Origin: SHWC01 sp945902735
Lineage (GTDB): Bacteria > Pseudomonadota > Alphaproteobacteria > UBA828
NCBI GenBank assembly: GCA_945902735.1
Contig: CAMDNF010000007.1
Coordinates: forward strand, 1-48,787
Length of the DNA: 48,787 nt
Reading direction: 5' to 3'
The notes under the pieces were generated by a model. The model saw only the letters and a program-made list of their open reading frames with translations. It did not search any database and was not told where the DNA came from. Shown here in pieces: positions 32,359-39,857 of the stretch. The position numbers and the translations under genes were made by a program. The number at the start of each line of letters is the position of its first letter. Within the stretch, counting starts at the first letter, position 1.

Positions 32359-32835
32359 TCAGCCTGTCTTCTGGTTGAGTGTGTTCAACCCGCTTGAGCC
32401 GAATCCGCCAGCACCGCGCGATGTTTCATCGAGGCTGGCGCGTTCCGTTAGTCTGGCGCGCACCACGGGTGCCACGACGAGCTGCGCGATGCGCATGCCG
32501 CGCGTGATGGTGACCGCTTCGGCGCCAAGGTTGATCAAAATGATTCCGATCTCCCCGCGATAATCGGCATCGATGGTGCCCGGGCTATTGAGCACCGTAA
32601 CGCCTGATTTGAGTGCGAGGCCTGAGCGAGGCCTGATTTGCGCCTCATAGCCCTCGGGCAGAGCGATTGCGAGGCCGGTTGGCACGAGCGCGCGCGCGCC
32701 GGCGGCCAGAATCAAATCGGCGTCAAGCGCGGCCGGCAAATCGAGACCGGCTGAACCCGCGCTTGCATAGCTTGGCATTGGCAGGTCCGCGCCATGGGGC
32801 AGACGCCGAAGCGCGATGTTGATTTCCGCCGGCAT
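32359..32835 (-). CDS. dut: deoxyuridine 5'-triphosphate nucleotidohydrolase
   Basis: A 158-aa trimeric dUTPase that hydrolyses dUTP to dUMP and keeps uracil out of DNA. The motifs are SAGLDLPAA, PRSGLALKSGV, NSPGTIDADYRGEI, RIAQLVVAPV and the C-terminal RGAGGFGSSG. Its ATG overlaps the coaBC stop (TGATG at 32837-32833), the conserved coaBC-dut pairing. A longer open frame extends into coaBC but the normal dUTPase start is here. Confidence 0.96.
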   Translation of the reverse strand: MPAEINIALRRLPHGADLPMPSYASAGSAGLDLPAALDADLILAAGARALVPTGLAIALPEGYEAQIRPRSGLALKSGVTVLNSPGTIDADYRGEIGIILINLGAEAVTITRGMRIAQLVVAPVVRARLTERASLDETSRGAGGFGSSGLNTLNQKTG

Positions 32836-34073
32836 CAGGATTTCGCCTTTGCGGATTTGGTCTTTAACGTGGTCGCGATGCGCTCGGCCAGACGCGCGGC
32901 GATCGCGGATTTGCTCAGATGCGGCCAATGCTCGACCTTGGCCTGGCCACCCGGCTGCACGACAAAAAGATGCAGCGTGTTGGCATCGCCGCCAAACGCG
33001 CCGGTCTTTGACGATACGTCATTCGCCAAGATCCAATCGCATTGCTTGCGGGCGAGCTTCTCGCGCGCGTTCTGCTCAACCTTCTCGGTCTCGGCGGCAA
33101 AGCCGATCACGAGGCGTGGTCGGTCTTTCTTGCGCGCGCTCAAATTGGCGAGAATATCGGGGTTGCGCACGAGCGCTAAGGTCGGCTCGTTCTTGCTAGC
33201 GCCTTTCTTTATTTTCTCCGGTGCCGGTTTGGCGACACGCCAATCGGCGACCGCCGCGGCGCAAATCGCGACATCGGCAGGCAAGGTGGCCTCGCACGCG
33301 GCGAGCATTTGCTGCGCGGTTTCGACATGAATTGTCGTGACGCCCGGTGGATCGGCTTCCGCGGTCGGCCCGGCGACTAGCGTTACGTGCGCGCCAAGCT
33401 GGGCGCAGGCCGTGGCAATCGCGTGGCCCTGTTTGCCGGATGAACGATTGCCGATAAAGCGCACCGGATCGATCGGCTCATAAGTCGGCCCGCTGGTCAC
33501 AAGGACGCGCGTGCCCGAAAGCGCGCCTGAGTTGACCAGCGCCGCCTCGATCGCCGCGATGATATCGGCGGGCTCCGCCATTCGGCCCGGGCCATATTCG
33601 CCACAGGCCATGGCGCCGGTGTCAGGCCCAATGCGCAAAATACCATCCGCTTCGAGGCGCGCGACATTGCGTCGTGTCGCGGCGTGCTCCCACATGCGCA
33701 CGTTCATGGCCGGCGCGATCAGCACTTTTTTGTCGGTCGCGAGCAAAACGGTCGCGGCCAAATCATCGGCGATGCCGGCGGCCATTTTGGCGATCAAATT
33801 CGCGGTCGCCGGCGCCACGATCAGAAGGTCGGCGTCGCGCGAAAGCTCGATGTGCCCCATCTCGGCTTCATCGGTGAGCGAGAAGAGGTCGCTATAGACC
33901 TTGTCTTCGCTGAGCGCGCCGAGCGAAAGGGGGGTCACGAATTCGGCGCCAGCCGCCGTCAGCACGCAGCGAACGCTCGCGCCGCGTTCCCTCAGCCGGC
34001 GAATAAGCTCAAGGCTCTTATAGGCGGCAATACCGCCGGCAACGATGAGCAGGATGCGTTTGCCTTGCAGCAC
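32835..34073 (-). CDS. coaBC: bifunctional phosphopantothenoylcysteine decarboxylase/synthetase CoaBC
   Basis: A 412-aa fusion for two steps of coenzyme A synthesis. The N-terminal CoaC flavoprotein half has RILLIVAGGIAAYKSLELIRRL, the catalytic His in GHIELSRDADL, ATANLIAKMAAGIADDL and PAMNVRMW. The C-terminal CoaB half has TSGPTYEPIDPVRFIGNRSSGKQGHAIA and the Lys-containing ARKKDRPRLVIGFAAETE. It uses the cysteine that CysK, encoded downstream on the same strand, provides. Length and motifs are complete. Confidence 0.96.
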   Translation of the reverse strand: MLQGKRILLIVAGGIAAYKSLELIRRLRERGASVRCVLTAAGAEFVTPLSLGALSEDKVYSDLFSLTDEAEMGHIELSRDADLLIVAPATANLIAKMAAGIADDLAATVLLATDKKVLIAPAMNVRMWEHAATRRNVARLEADGILRIGPDTGAMACGEYGPGRMAEPADIIAAIEAALVNSGALSGTRVLVTSGPTYEPIDPVRFIGNRSSGKQGHAIATACAQLGAHVTLVAGPTAEADPPGVTTIHVETAQQMLAACEATLPADVAICAAAVADWRVAKPAPEKIKKGASKNEPTLALVRNPDILANLSARKKDRPRLVIGFAAETEKVEQNAREKLARKQCDWILANDVSSKTGAFGGDANTLHLFVVQPGGQAKVEHWPHLSKSAIAARLAERIATTLKTKSAKAKS

Positions 34074-34168
34074 CGAAATGGCCTTTATCAGATTGTCCGT
34101 TCTTTTCGTGTATTTAAGGTAGAGCGTCCGGCTGGTTCGGGCAAGTGGCGTTCGCCAGCGGGGCCTAT

Positions 34169-35701
34169 CTAAAGCAGCTGAATGATGACCAAAGCGGCCA
34201 GGAGTGCCGCGATGACGCCCAAAATAGCGTGCAGCCCGGTCAGGCGGCTGCGTCGCCCGGTGCCCGCGCGGGATGGCCCAAAACGGGCGCTATCTTCAAG
34301 GTTTCCGAGCAGGCGTTCGGCGCGAGCGATCAGGCGCGGCACGCGGCGCGCGGCCTCGATCGTGTCCTTCACCATCTCGGCCACTCTGGCCTCGCGCCCG
34401 AGATTGACGCGCACCCAGGCCTCCATCAGCGGGCGCGCGATCACCCACATGTTCTCATCGGGGCTCAAATGCCGGCACAGACCTTCGGCCATCAAGAGCG
34501 TTTTTTGCAACAAGAGGAGATGGGGTTGCGTCTCCATCTCGAAGGTCTCGGTCACCTTGAACAAGTGGGCGAGCAATTGGGCGACCGAAATTTCATTGAG
34601 CGGGCGGCCCAAAATCGGCTCGCCGATCGAGCGTAGCGCCTGGATGAACGCCTCGCGCGATTTGCTGCGCGGCACATAGCCCGCCTCGAAATGCACATCG
34701 GCGACGCGTTCATAGTCGCCGGTCAGAAAGCCGACCAACATCTCGGCGATATAGCGGCGCGTGTCGCGATCGAGCCGGCCCATAATGCCGAAATCGAGCG
34801 CGATGATGGCGCCATCGGCCGCGACCATCAGATTGCCGGGATGCAGATCGGCGTGAAAAAAGCCATCGCGGAACACTTGATTGAAAAACGCGGTCGAGGC
34901 GCGCGCGACGATCGCGCGTAAGTCATGCCCGGCCGCCATCAGCGCATCGCGCTCGTCGATCGGAATGCCGGCCATCCGCTCAAGGGTCAGCACGCGCTGG
35001 CTGGTGCGCGACCAATCAATCAGCGGTACACGGAAATCGGCGTCATTGGCGGTGTTCTCGCCCAATTCCGAAGCAGCGGCGGCTTCGAAGCGGAGGTCCA
35101 TCTCGATCGCCACGGTATCGGCGAAGGTGCGCACCACTTCGACCGGCTTCAAGCGTCGCCAAGACGGCAGAGCTCGTTCGGCCAAAGCGGCCAGCCAGAA
35201 GAAGAGATCGAGATCGCGGCGAAAAGCGCGCTCGATATTGGGTCGCAGCACCTTGACCGCGACGGCGCGGCCATCCTTGGTGATCGCGAAATGAACCTGC
35301 GCGATCGAGGCGGCGGCAATCGGCGTGTTGTCGAACGAGGCAAATAATTCGCCGATCGGTTTGCCGAGCTCGGCCTCGATGATCGCGCGCGCCTCGGCCC
35401 CGGGGAAGGGCGGCAATTTGTCGTGCAGCGCGGTGAGGTCGCGCGCCACCGCTTCGCCGATCAAATCGGGTCGGGTCGAAAGGGCCTGACCGAATTTGAT
35501 GAAGGTGGGACCGAGCGCCTCGAAGGCTTTGGTCAGGCGCTCGCCCGGACGGCCGGTCTTGCGGCGAGTTTTCGGTACAAGGCCGATCAGATCGATCAAG
35601 AATGGTGCAATGCGGGCGTCCTTGAGGAGAAACAACGCGTCGAACCGCCCCAAGGTCCAAGCAATGACGAGCAGGCGCCAGAGGTTGCGAAAAATGCGCA
35701 T
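34169..35701 (-). CDS. ubiB: ubiquinone biosynthesis protein UbiB (ABC1/ADCK kinase-like)
   Basis: A 510-aa member of the atypical UbiB/ADCK kinase family needed for ubiquinone synthesis. The family signature FGQALSTRPDLIGEAVARDLTALHDKLPP is near residue 75, the Ala-rich loop is NTPIAAASIAQVHFA, then the invariant Lys in VAVKVLRPNI, the catalytic HADLHPGNLMV and the metal-binding IALDFGIMGRLD. One or two C-terminal hydrophobic segments (HAILGVIAALLAALVIIQLL) anchor it to the inner membrane. It lies 35 nt downstream of ubiE, a common pairing. Confidence 0.95.
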   Translation of the reverse strand: MRIFRNLWRLLVIAWTLGRFDALFLLKDARIAPFLIDLIGLVPKTRRKTGRPGERLTKAFEALGPTFIKFGQALSTRPDLIGEAVARDLTALHDKLPPFPGAEARAIIEAELGKPIGELFASFDNTPIAAASIAQVHFAITKDGRAVAVKVLRPNIERAFRRDLDLFFWLAALAERALPSWRRLKPVEVVRTFADTVAIEMDLRFEAAAASELGENTANDADFRVPLIDWSRTSQRVLTLERMAGIPIDERDALMAAGHDLRAIVARASTAFFNQVFRDGFFHADLHPGNLMVAADGAIIALDFGIMGRLDRDTRRYIAEMLVGFLTGDYERVADVHFEAGYVPRSKSREAFIQALRSIGEPILGRPLNEISVAQLLAHLFKVTETFEMETQPHLLLLQKTLLMAEGLCRHLSPDENMWVIARPLMEAWVRVNLGREARVAEMVKDTIEAARRVPRLIARAERLLGNLEDSARFGPSRAGTGRRSRLTGLHAILGVIAALLAALVIIQLL

Positions 35702-35736
35702 GACGGGGCTCGTTGCTACCGGTCGGCCTAGACCGG

Positions 35737-36513
35737 TCAGACCCGATAGCCGGAATGAAGCGCGGCGATGCCGCCGCTGAGCCGCCGATAGCTGACGCCA
35801 CCGAAGCCGGCATTTCGGATCAGGCCGGCAAAGGTATCGGGCGGGGGAAACCGCCGGATGCTCTCGACCAAATAGCGGTAGGAGCCGGCGTCTCGCGCGA
35901 TGGCCGCGCCCATGAGCGGAATGACCGCGAAGGAGTAGAGGTCATAAAGTTTGTCGAGGCCGGGCATGACCTCTGGGCTGAACTCAAGGCAAAGATAACG
36001 CCCGCCGGGCTTCAGCACGCGCGCCGCTTCGGCCAGCGCGGCCTCGATCCGGGTCAAATTGCGGACGCCGAAGGCAATGGTATAGGCATCGAACGAGCGC
36101 GCCTTGAAGGGCAGATGTTCCGCATCGCCCACAACCCATTCAATGCCATGCAGAATACCGCGGTCGAGCGCGCGGTCGCGCCCCGCCTCGACCATCTTTT
36201 GGCTCAGATCGCATACGGTGATGCCGCCGCCCGCTGTTGTTCCCAGGCGTTCGCTCATGCGAAACGCGATATCGCCCGTGCCGCCCGCCACGTCGATGAT
36301 GTTCATGCCGGGCTTTGGCTTGAGCCATTCCACCATCTCGCGCTTCCAAAGCCGATGAATGCCGCCGCTCATGACGTCGTTCATCACGTCATAGCGGCGC
36401 GCGACGCGCTCGAACACGTCGCGCACGAGGCCCAGTTTTTCCTCGGCGGCGACGCGGGCGAAGCCGAAATCGACGGACTCGGCGTCGGTGGCTGATTTGT
36501 CATCGATGGGCAT
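35737..36513 (-). CDS. ubiE: ubiquinone/menaquinone C-methyltransferase UbiE
   Basis: A 258-aa SAM-dependent C-methyltransferase of the quinone pathway. Motifs are YDVMNDVMSGGIHRLWKREMV, the SAM site IIDVAGGTGDIAFRM, GDAEHLPF and FGVRNLTRIEAALAEAARVLKPGGRYLCLEFS, all typical of UbiE. ATG 36513 is used; a TTG at 36543 would add ten residues. It is divergent from mutM, only about 47 nt apart, so the two must share a very compact promoter region. UbiB is encoded immediately downstream. Confidence 0.95.
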   Translation of the reverse strand: MPIDDKSATDAESVDFGFARVAAEEKLGLVRDVFERVARRYDVMNDVMSGGIHRLWKREMVEWLKPKPGMNIIDVAGGTGDIAFRMSERLGTTAGGGITVCDLSQKMVEAGRDRALDRGILHGIEWVVGDAEHLPFKARSFDAYTIAFGVRNLTRIEAALAEAARVLKPGGRYLCLEFSPEVMPGLDKLYDLYSFAVIPLMGAAIARDAGSYRYLVESIRRFPPPDTFAGLIRNAGFGGVSYRRLSGGIAALHSGYRV

Positions 36514-36560
36514 GGGGCCTGAGGATAGCGAAGCGGCCTCCAAGGCGCTACGTTTAGGCC

Positions 36561-37391
36561 ATGCCCGAGCTACCTGAAGTTGAAACCGTCAGGCGCGGCC
36601 TGGAGCGCCGGGTGCTCGACCGACCCATCGTCGCGGCCGAGGCGCGCCGGCCCGATCTCCGCATTCCTTTGCCGGAGAATTTGGCCGGGCAGCTGACAGG
36701 TCGGCGCATTACCCGGCTCAGCCGGCGAGCCAAATATATCAGGGCGCACTTGGACGACGGCCAGGTCCTTATTATTCATTTGGGCATGTCGGGCCGGTTG
36801 GTGGTGCATGACCGCCCGCCAAGCCAATTCGAGACCCATGAGCATGTGCGTATCGGCTTCGAGGGCGGGGTTACGGTCAGCTATACCGATCACCGCCGCT
36901 TTGGGTTGATCACCCTGACGGATGAAAAGGCGCTTGAGGCTCATCGTTTTTTCGCCCATCTGGGTCCGGAGCCGCTCGACCCCACTTTTACCGGTGCGGT
37001 GCTGGCGGCGCGCCTGGTGGGTAAGGCGACCCCCCTCAAGGCCGCGTTGCTCGACCAGCAGGTGGTCGCCGGGCTCGGCAATATTTATGTGTGCGAAGCG
37101 CTCTATCAGGCTGGGCTTGGCCCCAAACGCCTCGCCCATACGGTCAAGGTCGAGCGCGCCGATCGGTTGGTCGTCGCCATCAAAGACGTGCTCGGGCGGG
37201 CCCTCGAGGCGGGCGGTTCCTCGCTCCGGGATTATGTGCAAGCCTCGGGCGAGGCGGGTTATTTTCAGCACACCTTCGCCGTTTATGACCGCGAGGGCGA
37301 GGGTTGCCCGGGCTGCGATTGCGCTGGCGGGGTGCGGCGGATCGTGCAAAGCAACCGCTCGACATTCTATTGCGCCAAGCGCCAACGGTGA
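36561..37391 (+). CDS. mutM: formamidopyrimidine-DNA glycosylase (Fpg/MutM)
   Basis: A 276-aa base-excision repair enzyme that removes 8-oxoguanine and FaPy. The catalytic PELPEVETVRRGL N-terminus (P2, E3), the Lys in LSRRAKYIRAHL and GLGNIYVCEALYQAGLGP are intact. The C-terminal zinc finger has cysteines in GCPGCDC and in RSTFYC, with the conserved DNA-contacting Arg in NRSTF. The last ligand, usually YCxxCQ, reads YCAKRQ, so the fourth cysteine is an arginine (a single TGC-to-CGC change would explain it). The finger may be weakened, or the extra Cys in CDC may compensate. Confidence 0.94.
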   Translation: MPELPEVETVRRGLERRVLDRPIVAAEARRPDLRIPLPENLAGQLTGRRITRLSRRAKYIRAHLDDGQVLIIHLGMSGRLVVHDRPPSQFETHEHVRIGFEGGVTVSYTDHRRFGLITLTDEKALEAHRFFAHLGPEPLDPTFTGAVLAARLVGKATPLKAALLDQQVVAGLGNIYVCEALYQAGLGPKRLAHTVKVERADRLVVAIKDVLGRALEAGGSSLRDYVQASGEAGYFQHTFAVYDREGEGCPGCDCAGGVRRIVQSNRSTFYCAKRQR

Positions 37392-37408
37392 TGTAGGAGG
37401 CTGGCCTC

Positions 37409-37789
37409 ATGGGTCTTGCCACATGGCGACATAAAGGCCGCGCACTCTTGCTTGGGGCCATTCTTCTGGGGGCGCCTATGTCGGCGCAGGCCGATCATCG
37501 CCAAGCCTTTGTCGGCGGGGTGGAGGATCTACCCCTGATGGATGGGCTGGCGGAAGATCGGGCGGCGGGCCTCGTGTTCGACAAACCGGATGGGCGCCTG
37601 GTCGATGCCTATGCGTCGGGGTCGGTTTCGCCCGAGGCAGTCGGCACCTTTTATAAGGAGACGTTGCCCGAGCTCGGTTGGCGCGTGGTTGGGCCGCTGA
37701 TCTTCGAACGCGAGGGCGAGCGGCTTAGCATCGAGATCGAGGGGTCGGCCGGCGAGGTGCTGGTGAGATTTCACTTGGCGCCGCGTTGA
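37409..37789 (+). CDS. exported hypothetical protein
   Basis: A 126-aa protein with a clear signal peptide (HKGRALLLGAILLGAPMSAQA, cleavage likely after AQA), giving a small periplasmic protein of about 98 residues. The mature part has the pattern of a compact alpha-beta domain (VGTFYKETLPELGWRVVGP, FEREGERLSIEIEG), reminiscent of small proteins that compare a parameter and residual strength in periplasmic sensors, but no family is claimed. It starts 17 nt after mutM and may share its transcript. A perfect 11-bp hairpin separates it from the enoyl-CoA hydratase gene. Confidence 0.8.
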   Translation: MGLATWRHKGRALLLGAILLGAPMSAQADHRQAFVGGVEDLPLMDGLAEDRAAGLVFDKPDGRLVDAYASGSVSPEAVGTFYKETLPELGWRVVGPLIFEREGERLSIEIEGSAGEVLVRFHLAPR

Positions 37790-37795
37790 ATCATG

Positions 37796-37820
37796 CGCCC
37801 CCATCAACCTGATGGGGGCG
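37796..37820 (+). terminator. perfect hairpin after the exported protein gene
   Basis: CGCCCCCATCA (37796-37806) and TGATGGGGGCG (37810-37820) form an 11-bp perfect stem with a 3-nt loop, 6 nt after the stop. No T-run follows; it is either a weak terminator or a transcript-protecting element ahead of the enoyl-CoA hydratase gene. Confidence 0.55.
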
Positions 37821-37844
37821 GGCAACTAGAGGAGTACGAGGTCT

Positions 37845-38618
37845 ATGGCCTACGAGACCATCATCGTCGATCGCCGGGGCCGCGTTGGGCTGATTACGCT
37901 CAATCGACCGAAGGCGCTCAATGCGTTGAATGCGACACTCATTGAAGAGCTCAATGAGGCGCTCGACGAATTCGAAGCGGCGTCCGAGATCGGCGCCATC
38001 GTGATCACCGGTAGCGAAAAAGCCTTCGCGGCCGGCGCGGACATTAAAGAGATGCAGTCGAAGAATTTCGTCGACGCCTTCATGGGCGATTTCATCGGCG
38101 CGTGGGACCATGTGACGCGGTGCAAGAAACCTGTCATCGCGGCGGTCGCAGGCTATGCTCTTGGTGGCGGCTGCGAACTTGCGATGATGTGCGACATCAT
38201 CATCGCGGCCGACAATGCGAAGTTCGGCCAGCCAGAAATCACGCTCGGTGTCATTCCGGGGGCCGGTGGCACGCAACGTTTGACCCGCGCGGTTGGTAAG
38301 GCCAAGGCGATGGAGTTGATCCTTTCCGGCCGCAACATGGACGCGCAGGAGGCCGAACGCACTGGTCTGGTGAGCCGGGTCGTGCCGGCGGCAACGCTGC
38401 TCGATGAGGCCATGAAGCTGGCCGAGCGGATCGCCCATTTCTCCCAACCGATTGTTGCAATGGCCAAAGCTGCCGTTAACCGTGCCTTCGAGACGAGCTT
38501 GGCCGAAGGCGTCCGTTATGAGCGGGCGGCGTTTTACTCAACCTTCGCAACCGCCGACCAAAAAGAGGGGATGTTGGCTTTTGTCGAGAAACGAGCCCCA
38601 CAATTCGGTAATAAATGA
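37845..38618 (+). CDS. enoyl-CoA hydratase
   Basis: A 257-aa crotonase-family enzyme that hydrates enoyl-CoA in fatty-acid beta-oxidation. The oxyanion-hole segments AFAAGADIKEMQ and AVAGYALGGGCELAMMCDI are intact, and both catalytic glutamates are in place (GQPEITLGVIPGAGGTQRL). The sequence most resembles short-chain enoyl-CoA hydratases (FadB1/EchA). AGAGGAG lies before ATG 37845. The order mutM - hydratase - rpsT - dnaA occurs in many alphaproteobacteria. Confidence 0.94.
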   Translation: MAYETIIVDRRGRVGLITLNRPKALNALNATLIEELNEALDEFEAASEIGAIVITGSEKAFAAGADIKEMQSKNFVDAFMGDFIGAWDHVTRCKKPVIAAVAGYALGGGCELAMMCDIIIAADNAKFGQPEITLGVIPGAGGTQRLTRAVGKAKAMELILSGRNMDAQEAERTGLVSRVVPAATLLDEAMKLAERIAHFSQPIVAMAKAAVNRAFETSLAEGVRYERAAFYSTFATADQKEGMLAFVEKRAPQFGNK

Positions 38619-38634
38619 TAGGGTTTGGCCGGAA

Positions 38635-38663
38635 TTGACGGGGCGGGGGCCGAGGGCTATAAC
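38635..38663 (+). promoter_or_regulatory. rpsT promoter
   Basis: TTGACG (38635-38640) and TATAAC (38658-38663) are separated by exactly 17 nt, giving a strong sigma-70-type promoter 45 nt before rpsT. The predicted leader begins with a small hairpin CGCGCA/TGCGCG (38677-38682 with 38686-38691). Confidence 0.75.
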
Positions 38664-38707
38664 CGCGCCCTTCATACGCGCAGTTTGCGCGACATAAGAG
38701 GAATTCG

Positions 38708-38980
38708 ATGGCCACCACCATTCAGGCGAAGAAGCGCGCTCGCCAAACCTTGAAGCGCACGGCGCGCAATCGCGCTCGTAAGAACCGCGTGCGTACATTC
38801 GTTCGCGGCTTCGAGGAAGTGATCGAGACAAAAGATCCGGCGAAGACAGACGCCGCGTTTCGCACCGCTGAGTCCGAGATCATGCGTGGTGTGACCAAAG
38901 GCGTCATGCGCAAGAAGACGGCATCGCGTAAAGTGTCGCGTCTTCACAAGCGGTTGAAGGCACTGTCCGCGAAGGCGTGA
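38708..38980 (+). CDS. rpsT: 30S ribosomal protein S20
   Basis: A 90-aa, very basic S20 (ATTIQAKKRARQTLKRTARNRARKNRVRT, then RKVSRLHKRLKALSAK), three-helix protein binding 16S rRNA. It has its own strong promoter and a strong terminator, so it is monocistronic. Length is normal. Confidence 0.97.
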   Translation: MATTIQAKKRARQTLKRTARNRARKNRVRTFVRGFEEVIETKDPAKTDAAFRTAESEIMRGVTKGVMRKKTASRKVSRLHKRLKALSAKA

Positions 38981-39057
38981 CGTGGATCGCGGAATGGGCA
39001 AGCCTTTCCGTCAAAAATTTTCGTGATCGATCTTTAAAGAATACGATCTGTGATAAG

Positions 39058-39088
39058 AGCGCGATGCATCAAGCATCGCGCTTTTTTT
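39058..39088 (+). terminator. Rho-independent terminator of rpsT
   Basis: AGCGCGATGC (39058-39067) pairs perfectly with GCATCGCGCT (39073-39082) over a 5-nt loop, followed by seven T (39082-39088). It lies 78 nt after the rpsT stop. Confidence 0.92.
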
Positions 39089-39389
39089 GTTGAAACATGA
39101 TCGCGTTATGCGCGTTGATGACGCCACATGCGATGCGTCGTTGCAACAATCTGACGAGTTCTTATTTCAGACCCGTTGTCAGGCCGCGACCATCGCATTA
39201 GTTTGACAGTGTTCCAAATGGCCCTGAGGCCGTTTGAACAATCCGCACGGAGCGAGACGTTTAATTCGGGCAAACGAGGCAGGCCGTTGTGCTCGCTTGT
39301 TGGCAACTCGTTGTTTATAGTGCTCGATACGAAGCGCGGCGGCAAGAACGGCGAGACTAAGGCGACGTGTGGGGAGGGGACCAAGCACG
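39089..39389. other. non-coding gap between rpsT and the rhodanese gene
   Basis: About 300 nt without a credible gene. It holds a TATAGT (39316-39321) that may be the -10 box of the rhodanese-dnaA transcript, but no good -35 at the right distance. TTGACA at 39203-39208 has no -10 partner. I looked for DnaA boxes (TTATNCACA) because dnaA-proximal regions can hold oriC and saw none by eye. Confidence 0.5.
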
Positions 39390-39857
39390 ATGTCGGCGGG
39401 AGAGGCGCGCCAAAGAGCGCGCGAGCGACTCTTGGGAGAAGAGGGCTATGCGGGGGATGTCACGCCGAAAGAAGCGTGGGAAATCCTCGCGGGCGATTCC
39501 ACCGCGACGCTGATCGACGTTCGTACCGATGCCGAATGGGGTTATGTCGGTCTCCCGGACTTGAGTTCACTCGGTAAGCAGCCGGCACTAATTAGTTGGC
39601 AGCTGTTTCCGTCGATGGCGGTCAATCAAGATTTTGTCGGAGAGGTCGAGCGCGCGATGGCGAATAAAGACGCGCCACTCATTCTATTGTGTCGCTCCGG
39701 TGCGCGGTCAAAGTCCGCCGCGCAGGCTTTGACCGCGCGCGGCTACCGCGCTTGCTTCAATGTTCTCGATGGGTTCGAGGGGCCGCCTGATGGGGCACGG
39801 CGCCGCGGTGCCGTTGCGGGCTGGAAGGCCAGCGGCTTGCCCTGGAGGCAAGGTTGA
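39390..39857 (+). CDS. rhodanese-like domain protein
   Basis: A 155-aa single-domain rhodanese. The core has ATLIDVRTDAEWGYVGLPDLS and the active-site loop LLCRSGARSKSAAQAL with the catalytic Cys, so it can carry a persulfide. The insertion between the CDC25-like motif and the active site is typical of a subfamily in alphaproteobacteria. ATG 39390 follows GGGGAGGGG (39371-39379); GTG 39369 is less likely. Its stop overlaps the dnaA start (TTGA), so the replication initiator is translationally coupled to it. Confidence 0.88.
   Translation: MSAGEARQRARERLLGEEGYAGDVTPKEAWEILAGDSTATLIDVRTDAEWGYVGLPDLSSLGKQPALISWQLFPSMAVNQDFVGEVERAMANKDAPLILLCRSGARSKSAAQALTARGYRACFNVLDGFEGPPDGARRRGAVAGWKASGLPWRQG

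Noticed and set aside
39203..39208. TTGACA as a promoter for the rhodanese-dnaA transcript
   Set aside because: No acceptable -10 box lies 15-19 nt downstream.
38981..39389. Chromosomal origin oriC next to dnaA
   Set aside because: No TTATNCACA-type DnaA boxes or clear AT-rich unwinding element were found by eye; a motif scan could still change this.
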